Shown here: positions 21,922 through 31,337 of the stretch, piece by piece | How the letters are laid out: each line of letters starts with the position of its first letter | Numbering within the stretch: the first letter of the stretch is position 1 | Assembly (NCBI GenBank): GCA_902771155.1 | Contig: CACXVS010000017.1 | Location: 1-47,416 of the forward strand | Direction of reading: 5' to 3' | From: an uncultured Prevotellaceae bacterium | Lineage (GTDB): Bacteria; Bacteroidota; Bacteroidia; Bacteroidales; Bacteroidaceae | DNA: 47,416 nucleotides | The notes under the pieces: model-generated | Seen by the model: the letters and a program-made list of their open reading frames with translations, nothing else | Databases searched by the model: none | What the model was told of the DNA's origin: nothing | Made by a program: the position numbers and the translations under genes

Positions 21922-23976
21922 ATGTACAAACCAATATTCAACTTCAAGCGCCAAGTCCTAGTGTTCCGTCATTTCGGGAACAGGGGATACTCGCTTTTTG
22001 CCTGTCTGGGGCGCGAGGTGGTATGCAGCGTACTCTCTGTAGCAACACTGACCTACGCCTCTGCCGAGAGTGTCAGCACACACCCTGTGGTGACAGACTC
22101 TGCCTCGATGACAACGGCTCGTGAAATGATGCTCGAGGAAGTCAGTGTGACAGGCTCGAGGGCGCCCCTGACAAAGAGTCAGGCTGCGAGAATGGTAACT
22201 GTACTGGAACGTGCTGACATTGCGCAGGCTCCTGTACAAAGTATTAACGATCTGCTTAAATATGCTGTTGGCGTCGACGTGCGCCAGCGAGGCCCCATCG
22301 GTGCCCAGACTGACATCTCCATTCGTGGAGGTACCAGCGAACAGATTATCCTGCTGCTTAATGGCATCAACATCTGTGACCCTCAGACAGGTCACAACGT
22401 GATGGATCTGCCCATCGACCTCAGCGAAATCCTCCGCATTGAGGTTCTCGAAGGACCTGCAGGCCGTATCTATGGCACATCCTCGCTTGTGGGTGCTATC
22501 AACATCGTGACGCGTCCCAACCTCTCAACGAGTGCCAACGTGAATATGGAGGGAGGCAGTTATGGCTATGCCAAACTCAGTGGGCGCACAAACCTGAAGC
22601 GTGGACACTGGAACAACCAAGTGAGTGCCGGATACAGTCGTAGCGATGGCTATTCACGTTCCAAGTCAGGCTCACTCAACACAGACTTCAGTGAATCGAA
22701 AGCCTTCTATCAGGGGCAGTACGAGGACGATGACCTCACCCTGCATTGGCATCTGGGCATCGCTGATAAAGGCTGGGGCTCTAGCACCTTCTATGCCTCA
22801 CCACGATGGCAGGCCGACGACCAGTATGAGCACACCACCAAAATCTACAGTGCCATTCAGGGCGAAACCCGTCGAGGCGCTGTCCACTTCTGTCCCAGCA
22901 TCTACTGGAACCAGAACCGTGATCGCTACGAGGGCTATCGTGGAGAGCCTGAGAAGATGAAATACAACTACAACCGCACGGATGTTTATGGTATAAGCCT
23001 TAGCAGCTACTTCGACTGGATGGCTGGACGTACAGCCTTTGGTGCAGAGCTGCGCAACGAAGATCTCGTCAGTGGAAACCTCGGAGAGCCCCTCTCGCAG
23101 ACGCACCACATCAAAGGAACGGATCGTGATTACACACTAGGAGTCAACCGTACCAATATCAGTGGCTATCTCGAACACAACGTGTTGTTCAACGATTTCA
23201 CCATCTCAGCAGGACTGGTAGCCGTAAAAAACACGTGGAGCAATATGAACATGACCATCTATCCTGGCATCGACATCAGTTATCGCCCTGACATCCACTG
23301 GCGGCTCCACGCCTCTTACAATACCTCACTCCGTATGCCCTCTTTCACGGAGATGTACTACAAACTACAGGGCTATAGCGCTGATCCTCACCTGAAACCT
23401 GAAGAGATGCAAGCCTTAGAGATAGGGGCTAACTTTCAATCTCCAATCTTCAATCTCCAGTTTTCCCTCTGGCACCATCATGGCAAAAACATGATCGACT
23501 GGATCATGGACACCTCGAAAGGCGACGAGGCGATATGGGAGAGTGTGAACCACACAGAGATCAACAGTACCGGATTCGAACTCTCGACAGAGGCCCGTTG
23601 GCAAGCGGCAACCCTAAGACTGAGCTATAGTTACATCAATCAGGACAAGAAACAAGAGTCGAACATCGTGTCGCAGTATGCTCTAGAATATCTGCGCCAC
23701 AAATTAGTGGCCAACTTACGCATACCCCTTTGGCGATGCCTCGACCTCAGCGCCACCTGTAGATGGCAGGATCGAGTAGGCTCTTACACCGATTTCGATG
23801 GCCAAACCCACGATTATCGCCCTTACTTCCTGACGGATGCCCGTCTCACGTGGAAACAACATCAGTGGCAGGCCTACTTCGAGGCCAACAACCTCTTCGA
23901 CACCATATATCACGACTACGGACTCGTGGAGCAACCAGGTCGCTGGCTGATAGCCGGGGTCGGTTTCAGTCTGTAA
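21922..23976 (+). CDS. BtuB-like TonB-dependent outer-membrane receptor
   Basis: 684 residues from MYKPIFNFKRQ. The N-terminus carries an extended signal region (VFRHFGNRGYSLFACLGREV then a hydrophobic core ending near YASA), a pattern I associate with Bacteroides BtuB-like receptors. The plug domain follows (about 65-175, VTGSRAPLTKSQAARM, LLKYAVGVDVRQRGP, SIRGGTSEQIILLLNG), then a 22-strand-type barrel ending in an aromatic-rich C-terminus (WLIAGVGFSL). It imports a TonB-dependent ligand; cobalamin is plausible because of the class II reductase gene opposite, but no cobalamin riboswitch fits in the 98-base gap. A heptamer tract (23433-23464) encodes FQSPIFNLQF in a loop. Confidence 0.85.
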   Translation: MYKPIFNFKRQVLVFRHFGNRGYSLFACLGREVVCSVLSVATLTYASAESVSTHPVVTDSASMTTAREMMLEEVSVTGSRAPLTKSQAARMVTVLERADIAQAPVQSINDLLKYAVGVDVRQRGPIGAQTDISIRGGTSEQIILLLNGINICDPQTGHNVMDLPIDLSEILRIEVLEGPAGRIYGTSSLVGAINIVTRPNLSTSANVNMEGGSYGYAKLSGRTNLKRGHWNNQVSAGYSRSDGYSRSKSGSLNTDFSESKAFYQGQYEDDDLTLHWHLGIADKGWGSSTFYASPRWQADDQYEHTTKIYSAIQGETRRGAVHFCPSIYWNQNRDRYEGYRGEPEKMKYNYNRTDVYGISLSSYFDWMAGRTAFGAELRNEDLVSGNLGEPLSQTHHIKGTDRDYTLGVNRTNISGYLEHNVLFNDFTISAGLVAVKNTWSNMNMTIYPGIDISYRPDIHWRLHASYNTSLRMPSFTEMYYKLQGYSADPHLKPEEMQALEIGANFQSPIFNLQFSLWHHHGKNMIDWIMDTSKGDEAIWESVNHTEINSTGFELSTEARWQAATLRLSYSYINQDKKQESNIVSQYALEYLRHKLVANLRIPLWRCLDLSATCRWQDRVGSYTDFDGQTHDYRPYFLTDARLTWKQHQWQAYFEANNLFDTIYHDYGLVEQPGRWLIAGVGFSL
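23433..23464 (+). repeat. in-frame heptamer tract inside the TonB receptor gene
   Basis: TTTCAAT, CTCCAAT, CTTCAAT, CTCCAGT: four degenerate 7-bp units encoding FQSPIFNLQF (residues about 505-514), probably a barrel strand/loop boundary. Confidence 0.7.
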
Positions 23977-23978
23977 AC

Positions 23979-24018
23979 ACAGAAAGAGAGCCTCAAATTA
24001 AGGCTCTCTTTCTGTTTA
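23979..24018. terminator. bidirectional terminator between convergent genes
   Basis: ACAGAAAGAGAGCCT pairs perfectly with AGGCTCTCTTTCTGT over a 7-base loop, starting two bases after the receptor stop. It can serve both the receptor gene and the opposing five-gene operon. Confidence 0.85.
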
Positions 24019-24048
24019 ACAGTTAGTTTACAGGCACTTAATCGAAGA

Positions 24049-25497
24049 CTATTCGATGACGATGGGTTTATACTTAGGTACGAGCGCCTTCATGATGCAC
24101 CATCCGATGAGGTAGGCCACTGCACAGATGCAGAACACCACCATATAGGCGGCAGGCTTGCCCTCGAAACCGAAGAAGGTGTAGGCACCACCCTGAGCAG
24201 CTGCCCAATCGAAAAACTCACCAGAACAGAGGTTGATGGCATAGGAGCCAAGTCCACCAGCCATCGTACCAATACCCGTAATGGTGCCAATGGTGGATTT
24301 GGGGAACATGTCGCCTATTGTGGAGTAGAGGTTGGCACTCCAAGCCTGATGACCTGCACCCAGCAGACCAATAAGGATGGCTGGCCACCAAGCGCTGTAG
24401 GCTCCCAAAGGCTGAGCGAAGAGACCCAACAGAGGCAGACAAGCAAACATCAGCATGGCACGCATACGACCCAGATAAGGATTCATGCCAAGTTTCTCAA
24501 CGAAATAGGTGGGCAGGTATCCACCTCCGATAGAGACAACCGTCACGATGAGATAGAGCGTGAAGATAAGCATGATACCCATAGGAGAGTCAGAGGTGTA
24601 GCCATACTGGTCGCTGAAATAGGCAGGGGCCCAGAACAGGAAGAACCACCACACGCCATCGGTCATGAACTTACCCACGATAAACGACCACGTCTGACGG
24701 AAGGTAAAACAGCGCCAGAAGGGGATGGTCTTCTCTGTCTTGACAGTCTGGCGATCCTGCACCTTGGCTATGTCGCTATCCTGCTCGATATAGTTGAGTT
24801 CACACTGGTTCACATAGTTGTTCTTATGGGGCTTCTCATAAAGCCACATCCACAGACCCATCCAAAGGAAGCCAAGCACACCGATGATGATGAAGGCCAA
24901 CTCCCAACCCCAGGCTCGTGCCAAGAGAGGAATGGTGGCAGGAGCCGCCAGTGCGCCTACAGAAGCACCGCTGTTGAAGATGGAAGTTGCGAAGGCGCGG
25001 TCTTTCTTAGGGAAGTACTCTGCCGTTACCTTGATGGCTGCAGGGAAGTTGCCTGCCTCACCGAGGGCAAGCACCATACGACACGACAGGAACAGATACA
25101 TCGACACTGTGGCTATGGCTACAGCGGCATCGCCAGTGAGTTGACCCAGCTGGGCTACAGAGCTATACCCTTCGATCTCCATAGCCGCCCAACCGCAACC
25201 TGCATGCAGACAGGCGCCCAACGACCATACGAAGATGGCGATGAGGTAGCCTTTCTTGGTACCCATCCAGTCGATGAACTTACCTGCAAAGAGGTTTGCT
25301 ATGGCATAGAAGATGGAGAAATAGGCCGTAATCTTACCATAGTTGGCATCAGTCCAATGGAACTCGGGTGCGATGAAGTCTTTCCAGGTAAGCGACAGAA
25401 CCTGGCGGTCCATGTAGTTGACGGTAGTAGCCAGGAACAAAAGGCCACAGATAACCCAACGGAAGTTGGACATTTTGGTAGTTTGAATAGGTGTCAT
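24049..25497 (-). CDS. MFS transporter, hexuronate (ExuT) type
   Basis: 482 residues, about 12 membrane helices, anion:cation symporter family. NYMDRQVLSLTWKDF and ALGEAGNFPAAIKVTAEYFP are ExuT-like motifs; GKFIDWMGTKKGY is the cytoplasmic MFS loop 2-3 motif. It probably imports galacturonate or glucuronate by proton symport. It is the last gene of the operon that starts with yfhO and follows the murF-alr gene by 16 bases; no uronate-degrading enzyme is nearby, so its place beside cell-wall genes is odd. A start at 25476 (MSNFRW) is also possible. Confidence 0.85.
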   Translation of the reverse strand: MTPIQTTKMSNFRWVICGLLFLATTVNYMDRQVLSLTWKDFIAPEFHWTDANYGKITAYFSIFYAIANLFAGKFIDWMGTKKGYLIAIFVWSLGACLHAGCGWAAMEIEGYSSVAQLGQLTGDAAVAIATVSMYLFLSCRMVLALGEAGNFPAAIKVTAEYFPKKDRAFATSIFNSGASVGALAAPATIPLLARAWGWELAFIIIGVLGFLWMGLWMWLYEKPHKNNYVNQCELNYIEQDSDIAKVQDRQTVKTEKTIPFWRCFTFRQTWSFIVGKFMTDGVWWFFLFWAPAYFSDQYGYTSDSPMGIMLIFTLYLIVTVVSIGGGYLPTYFVEKLGMNPYLGRMRAMLMFACLPLLGLFAQPLGAYSAWWPAILIGLLGAGHQAWSANLYSTIGDMFPKSTIGTITGIGTMAGGLGSYAINLCSGEFFDWAAAQGGAYTFFGFEGKPAAYMVVFCICAVAYLIGWCIMKALVPKYKPIVIE

Positions 25498-25513
25498 ATC
25501 ATTCTTATAGGTT

Positions 25514-27979
25514 TTAGTCTTGGAAATATACGCGCTTCACTCGGTTAGAGACGCCAGTAAGCACCTCGTACGAGATAGTGTCGAGGGCATCGGAAAGGGT
25601 GGTGACAGGCAGATGCTCGCCAAAGATTTCCACCTGATCGCCTTCACGACAGGGGATATCAGTAACATCGATCATGGCCACATCCATACAGATATTGCCC
25701 ACATACTCGGCCTTTTGGCCATTGACGAGACAGTAGCCATGACGATTACCAAGATGGCGATTAAGACCATCGGCATAGCCTATGGGGATGGCCGCAATCA
25801 CGGAGTCGCGCTCAATCTTACCCTTACGGCTATAGCCCACAGTCTCACCAGCAGATACATGGCGCATCTGGAGGATGGTGGTCTTAAGTGTAGAGACGGT
25901 ATGAAGGATGTGATTATCTCGTGGATCGACGCCATAGAGACCTATGCCCAAACGACACATATCCATCTGGCGTTCTGGGAAGTGCTCGATGCCTGCAGAA
26001 TTGTCCATATGGCGCAGAATCTTATGGGTGAAAACGCTCTGGAGCTTGCGGCTCCCCTCGTCGAAGAGGGCAAACTGCTGAGCAGAGAAGTCGTCGAAAC
26101 CATCACTATCAGAACCCACAAAATGACTGAACACACTACGTGGAATAATGGCATTCTGGTGTTTCAGACGGTCAATGAGTTCATCAATATCATGCACAGG
26201 GTCAAAACCCAGACGATGCATACCTGTATCGAACTTGATATGGACGGGCCACCCTGTGATTCCCTCTTTACGAGCAGCCTTAATCAGTGCGTCCATCAAA
26301 CGGAAAGAATAGACTTCGGGTTCGAGGTCGTAGTCGAACATGGTCTTGAAGGCTGTCATCTCAGGATTCATGATCATGATATTGGCAGTAATACCTGCCT
26401 TGCGGAGGGTGACACCCTCATCAGCCACAGCCACTGCAAGGTAATCGACTCGCTGATCCTGCAAGGTCTTGGCAATCTCTACGGCTCCTGCACCATAGCC
26501 ATCAGCCTTGATCATGCACACCATCTTTGTTTCGGGTTTCAGGAACGAACGGAAATAGTTCAGATTATCGACTACCGCATTGAGGTTGACCTCAAGAATC
26601 GTTTCATGCACCTTCTGTTCCAACTGCTCCGTAATCTGATCGAAGCCAAAAGGACGGGCACCCTTCAGGAGAATAAGTTCGCCACGAAGACCAGAGAAAG
26701 CCTCACTGGAGAGGAAATGGGGCACGTCCATGAAGAACTGCTTATCAGCAATTTGTATGCGATCGGCCTGGGCAGAGAGTTCAGGACCAATACCTATAAA
26801 CTTGTTGACGCCTCGTTTGGTGGCAAGGTCGCTCACTTGCGCATAAAGGTTCTCGGGCGAGGTTCCCGTCTGGAAAATATCGCTGAGAATGAGCGTTCGG
26901 TTCTTACCCTCACGACGATTCATAAAGTCGAGAGCGATGTCGAGGGAGTTGATATCTGAGTTATATGAGTCGTTGATGAGCACACATCCACGCTGGCCTT
27001 CTTTCACCTCGAGGCGCATGGCCACAGGCTCAAGAAGATGCATGCGATCGGCAATCTGGGCAGGTGTAAGACCAAGATGCAAGGCTACAGCTGCACAGGT
27101 GATGGCGTTCTCGATAGAGGCCTCATCGATAAAGGGGATGGTAAACAAGTTCTCTTCATCCTGCCATTTATAAGTGATGCGGGTAGATGTCTCCTTGGTG
27201 GTAATCTCCCTGACAAAGAGCGCCGCCTGCTCATCGCACTGCGACCAGGCAATCTTCTCACCCTTATACTGCATACGACGGATGCAACGGCTAATAATGT
27301 CATTGTCAGAGCAATAGACCATCGCCTCGGTGTCGTGCATCAGTTCGAGTTTCTCCATGCACTTCTCTTCCATCGAACGGAAGTTCTCCTGATGAGCTGC
27401 ACCCAGGGAGGTGAGCACACCGACGGTGGGTTGGATGATATCACGCAGGGCATACATCTCACCTGGCTGCGAAATGCCTGCCTCGAAGATGCCGACCTCA
27501 GTCTGCTCATTGAGCAACCATACAGAGAGAGGCACACCGATCTGGGAGTTATAACTGCGAGGGGAGCGCACAATCTTCTGCGAGGGGAGCAACAACTGGT
27601 AGAGCCACTCCTTGACCATCGTCTTGCCATTGGAGCCTGTAATGCCCACGATGGGTACATTAAATTCATCACGATGACGCTCAGCCAGGCGCTGAAGGGC
27701 AGCTAACGTATGGGGCACACGCAGGAAATCGGCCTCAGGATAGATGGTGTCGAAATGCTCAGGCACCTGTTCGACAACGAAGTGACGAACACCTCGGCGA
27801 TAGAGGTCGCCCACATAGCGATGACCATCGTTGCGCTGTGTTTTCAAGGCAAAGAAAAGCGTTTCCTCAGGGAAACAAAGACTACGGCTGTCTGTAAGCA
27901 GCCAACGGATATTACCCTCACTATGACCATAGCGACGGGCACCTATCAAGGTTGTAACTTTTTCTATACTGTATTTCAT
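25514..27979 (-). CDS. bifunctional MurF/alanine racemase
   Basis: 821 residues. N-terminal half (1-450) is UDP-MurNAc-tripeptide:D-Ala-D-Ala ligase with ATP loop GITGSNGKT (112-120) and INDSYNSDINSL. C-terminal half (about 455-821) is a PLP alanine racemase with the cofactor lysine K491 in MIKADGYGAG and the second catalytic base Tyr716 in VGYSRKGK. The fusion, known in Bacteroidetes, makes D-alanine and adds the D-Ala-D-Ala dipeptide to the peptidoglycan precursor. A second site, GNICMDVAMIDVTD, completes the racemase. It overlaps the GSCFA gene by four bases. Confidence 0.97.
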   Translation of the reverse strand: MKYSIEKVTTLIGARRYGHSEGNIRWLLTDSRSLCFPEETLFFALKTQRNDGHRYVGDLYRRGVRHFVVEQVPEHFDTIYPEADFLRVPHTLAALQRLAERHRDEFNVPIVGITGSNGKTMVKEWLYQLLLPSQKIVRSPRSYNSQIGVPLSVWLLNEQTEVGIFEAGISQPGEMYALRDIIQPTVGVLTSLGAAHQENFRSMEEKCMEKLELMHDTEAMVYCSDNDIISRCIRRMQYKGEKIAWSQCDEQAALFVREITTKETSTRITYKWQDEENLFTIPFIDEASIENAITCAAVALHLGLTPAQIADRMHLLEPVAMRLEVKEGQRGCVLINDSYNSDINSLDIALDFMNRREGKNRTLILSDIFQTGTSPENLYAQVSDLATKRGVNKFIGIGPELSAQADRIQIADKQFFMDVPHFLSSEAFSGLRGELILLKGARPFGFDQITEQLEQKVHETILEVNLNAVVDNLNYFRSFLKPETKMVCMIKADGYGAGAVEIAKTLQDQRVDYLAVAVADEGVTLRKAGITANIMIMNPEMTAFKTMFDYDLEPEVYSFRLMDALIKAARKEGITGWPVHIKFDTGMHRLGFDPVHDIDELIDRLKHQNAIIPRSVFSHFVGSDSDGFDDFSAQQFALFDEGSRKLQSVFTHKILRHMDNSAGIEHFPERQMDMCRLGIGLYGVDPRDNHILHTVSTLKTTILQMRHVSAGETVGYSRKGKIERDSVIAAIPIGYADGLNRHLGNRHGYCLVNGQKAEYVGNICMDVAMIDVTDIPCREGDQVEIFGEHLPVTTLSDALDTISYEVLTGVSNRVKRVYFQD

Positions 27980-28800
27980 ACTGCAAAGTTAGGGTATTTT
28001 TTCTGCAACTCAGCCACTTTTAACATAGTTTTATCCATGAGTACACGATATTCCTCAGAATCAGGGTTGAAGGGGCGATGGTTGAGTACGGCTTTCAATG
28101 GAGCCCACTCCTTCATAAAGGCCTTAGCCTCATCACTGAGATAAACGTCTGAGAGGCGTTGCCAGATATACGCCACAGCCTGATCGGAAGGATGGAGCAT
28201 GTCTTCCTTATAGAAACGATAGTCGCGCAACTCATCGTTTACGATTTCGTAAGCAGGGAAATAAGTGAGCGACGCATGCAGATTGGAACACTCTGAGATT
28301 AATTTTTCGATGGCAAGTTGTAAGGTTGCCTTGGAGAGTTGCGAACCATGATAGCCATACTTACGATAACGGATGGGACTGACAGTAAGCACGATATGCA
28401 TGTCCGGGTTAGCCGTGTGAAGGCGAGCCACTGATGTGACTAAATAGGCCACACAATCATCAACACCAAGCACATCTTCCCTGAAAAGCGAGGCTGGTCG
28501 TTTCTCACAGTTATCCACAATCTCATCCGTCTCTTTCAGGATATATACGTGATTGGTGCCCAAGGTGATGAAGGCTGTCTTTACATCACTCAGTTCCTCA
28601 TGCGACATACGCTCCACGGTATGAGCGACGCTGGCAGGATTATACATCACACCAAAGGGATTAGCAATGGTGCGATACTTTTCCTCCTCGAAGCGACGAG
28701 CCATTTCCGTAGCGAAGCATGAGCCCACAAAAAGTACCTTTTCGCAGGGACCGATCCTAAAGCCAGAATCCTCTATATCGACGATTGTTCTGAATTCCAT
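27976..28800 (-). CDS. GSCFA domain protein
   Basis: 274 residues. The family-defining motif GSCFATEMARRF lies at 26-37, followed by NPFGVMYNPASV (about 47-58) and, further on, TLGTNHVYIL and LTVSPIRYRKYG, consistent with the SGNH/GSCFA hydrolase-like fold. The C-terminal YKEDMLHPSDQAVAYIW gives a D-x-x-H pair typical of SGNH catalytic residues. Substrate unknown; an esterase acting on a cell-surface glycan is plausible because the neighbours handle fucose activation and peptidoglycan precursors (inference). The start shares a base with the fkp stop (TAATG). Confidence 0.88.
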   Translation of the reverse strand: MEFRTIVDIEDSGFRIGPCEKVLFVGSCFATEMARRFEEEKYRTIANPFGVMYNPASVAHTVERMSHEELSDVKTAFITLGTNHVYILKETDEIVDNCEKRPASLFREDVLGVDDCVAYLVTSVARLHTANPDMHIVLTVSPIRYRKYGYHGSQLSKATLQLAIEKLISECSNLHASLTYFPAYEIVNDELRDYRFYKEDMLHPSDQAVAYIWQRLSDVYLSDEAKAFMKEWAPLKAVLNHRPFNPDSEEYRVLMDKTMLKVAELQKKYPNFAV

Positions 28801-31337
28801 TAGCTCCTACTGATTTGAAGTCCTGTGGTGGAAAGCGAGAGTTCCACGAAACGGGCATTGCGGTTAGAGGGGTGCTCGTTGAGAATCTGCTTGATGCGGA
28901 CTGCTGCCTCAGGATCCTTGGCAATCATATAGAGATAACCACCGCCTCCTGCACCTGGAAGTTTGTAGCCCAAACAAAGGTCATCGACCAGACTGGTAAG
29001 TGAAGCCACAGCTTCCGGGTTCGTTCCACTATCGAGTTGTTGGTTCTGTTGCCACGTCTTACGTACGAGTTGTCCCATACGGATAAAGTCGTTACGCAGA
29101 ATGGCGTCGTACATCTCCATCGTATGCTCTTTCATCTCACGCAGCAAACGGAGTTCGTCGCCATGATTGAGGAACATCCTACTGACAATCTCTGCAAGGA
29201 TTTGTTTCGCTGTTCGTGTGATGCCTGTATAATACAAAAGGTGACAGGCCTTGTATTCTGGTTGCAACCACAAGTCTGTGGGGAGCCATCTCACTTGCGG
29301 ACTCTGGTTGAAACCAGAGCCTGTCTGTAGGAGTTTGACACCTCCCAGCACCCCACCGAACTGATCTTGCCAACCACCACCAGTGGTGAGCATCTGCTCC
29401 AGAATCAGCGTGCGACGACCTATCTCGTTCTTATCCCATGCCAGACCACAGAAATCGCTCACGGCACCCAAGACGGTAGAAGCCAGGATACTACTGGTAC
29501 CAAGACCACTGCCTGCAGGAATGGCTGAGAGCAGGGTGAGTTCGATGCCAGCGCCAAAGGTCTCGAGTTCCTGTCGAAGATCCTGATGCCCAAAGCCAGC
29601 CAACACAAGTGCAGCCTTGGGGATGGAGAAAGGCGAGCCTACATGCATAAAGTCCTTGAGTTGCTCTTTGGTCTCCACCACCTCTACGGCACCCAGGTCG
29701 ATGCTACGAAGTACGATTCTCTGTTCCTTAGAGGGACGAATGAACGTCTGCAAGGGGGGCTGGCCATTGAGTTCAATGGCAAAGTTGATGACATTACCCC
29801 CTTCCATCAGACAATATGGTGGGGTATCCGTCCAACCTCCAGCAATGTCGATGCGCACTGGTGAGCGCCCCCATACAATCTGGTCTTCAGCTACACAGAG
29901 GGAGGGACGTTTGGCGTCAGCATCGGTCTTTTGCGTCAAGCCCTCACGAAGCAAAGCGAAAGCCTTTTCACTCTCGCCCCTGAACATCGCATCGTGGATA
30001 CGTGTCATCAAGGGAGCATCCTCTGACAAAGGTGGAGGCAGGGGAATACCGAGTTTCCGAAACTCAGAAGCTGCATCAGCAAGGTCAAGTTGGTAGAACA
30101 CACTATGGCTCCAGTTCTTAGCAAGTGCACTCCAGTTCTGCTTCCTGAAAACTTGTCGCTGGGCGAAAAGCCGACGAAGATTGGCGCGCTCCGCAAGTTC
30201 GTTGCTGTTGAGGGGCTCATCGATACGATAGCGACGCACCTCATAATCCGTCTCACCCACAGGCACCACGTCGATACACTCTCCTGGTGCCAGTGAGATA
30301 TCCCAATCGTTCTCAGGGACACCTGTTATAATATGATCATGCGTAAGCACCCATCGCTTACCTATGTGACTGTTCTCTATCCAGATATTGGTGTTCTCCT
30401 CTGTAAAACCGATCTCCATCATTGCATTCTGCACGAAAATGGAAGGATGGGGCTTACGGTCGAGATGCATGATCTTCCGCTGGTCGTTCTCCAGATTCTG
30501 GATACGCATAGTAGAGGAAATCATCTCGCGCGAGGTGCCAAAGTGGTAGAACTCACCACCAGCCAGGGGCACGATGGCCACACTAAGACTGGAGATATCA
30601 CCATCGGGAGATGTAGGGTCTGTGCCAAGTGCACAACCAAACTCGCCATAGAGGTCGTATTCCCTACCCGCACTACGGTCAGCCAGGAGTTTAACAGCCT
30701 TGTCGCTGAGGAGCCAGATGCCAATATCTGTGAGGTAGTAATGATCTTTCTGAAGTGCGCTGAGTGTTTGGACAGATGGTTTCTGAAGCATCTGTTTCAA
30801 GACTGAGGGAGAACGACGGTCGCTCACAAACACCCCATGATTTTTGGCTACCGAGGCATCGAGCCACAGACCATAACAGACGACATCAGCCTCAGGGATA
30901 GGTTGCAGGGGTTGGGTGGCACGAATCAACACATCGCCACTCACCACCATCGTGTGGATAGTCTCTGGCGCCAGAGCCATCATCTTCTCGTAAAGAGGCA
31001 ACTGCAGACTCAGCAAATTCTGCGAGAGTCGCTGGCCTCGTTCCCAACGAAACACTGGAACAGGCATGAGCACCTTACCCGAAACGGCATAACTGGGCAA
31101 GCGCTTGCTCTGACCACCTGCGTGAATGAGGATGCGCTTCTCGCGAGGGAGCCAAGAATCCAGGTCAGACTCGCCCTCAGCACGACAAGCCTCCTGGAGC
31201 AGCCATGTGGTTCCTCCACCACTACCGAGGCGATGACCTACCGGGTCGCAAGTACAGAAATAGTCCTCCCGACTGAGACCCGTCACCTCATGAAACTCGC
31301 CTACCACGTTTGGAGGCAAAGACAATAGTTTCTTCAT
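28800..31337 (-). CDS. fkp: bifunctional L-fucokinase/GDP-L-fucose pyrophosphorylase
   Basis: 845 residues, somewhat shorter than Bacteroides fragilis Fkp (about 949). N-terminal GDP-fucose pyrophosphorylase with GSGGGTTWLL (38-47) and ILIHAGGQSKRLPSYAVSGK; C-terminal GHMP fucokinase with RIDIAGGWTDTPPYC and the ATP loop IPAGSGLGTSSILAST. Fkp phosphorylates free L-fucose and converts it to GDP-L-fucose, the donor for fucosylated capsule and glycoproteins. Overlaps YfhO by four bases (ATGA) and GSCFA by one, so the operon is tightly coupled. Confidence 0.95.
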   Translation of the reverse strand: MKKLLSLPPNVVGEFHEVTGLSREDYFCTCDPVGHRLGSGGGTTWLLQEACRAEGESDLDSWLPREKRILIHAGGQSKRLPSYAVSGKVLMPVPVFRWERGQRLSQNLLSLQLPLYEKMMALAPETIHTMVVSGDVLIRATQPLQPIPEADVVCYGLWLDASVAKNHGVFVSDRRSPSVLKQMLQKPSVQTLSALQKDHYYLTDIGIWLLSDKAVKLLADRSAGREYDLYGEFGCALGTDPTSPDGDISSLSVAIVPLAGGEFYHFGTSREMISSTMRIQNLENDQRKIMHLDRKPHPSIFVQNAMMEIGFTEENTNIWIENSHIGKRWVLTHDHIITGVPENDWDISLAPGECIDVVPVGETDYEVRRYRIDEPLNSNELAERANLRRLFAQRQVFRKQNWSALAKNWSHSVFYQLDLADAASEFRKLGIPLPPPLSEDAPLMTRIHDAMFRGESEKAFALLREGLTQKTDADAKRPSLCVAEDQIVWGRSPVRIDIAGGWTDTPPYCLMEGGNVINFAIELNGQPPLQTFIRPSKEQRIVLRSIDLGAVEVVETKEQLKDFMHVGSPFSIPKAALVLAGFGHQDLRQELETFGAGIELTLLSAIPAGSGLGTSSILASTVLGAVSDFCGLAWDKNEIGRRTLILEQMLTTGGGWQDQFGGVLGGVKLLQTGSGFNQSPQVRWLPTDLWLQPEYKACHLLYYTGITRTAKQILAEIVSRMFLNHGDELRLLREMKEHTMEMYDAILRNDFIRMGQLVRKTWQQNQQLDSGTNPEAVASLTSLVDDLCLGYKLPGAGGGGYLYMIAKDPEAAVRIKQILNEHPSNRNARFVELSLSTTGLQISRS

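Noticed and set aside
24349..26959. Long plus-strand open frames opposite the MFS transporter and murF-alr genes (up to 479 codons)
   Set aside because: Products are low-complexity and His/Thr-rich without motifs; the minus-strand proteins are unmistakable, so these are codon-bias shadows.
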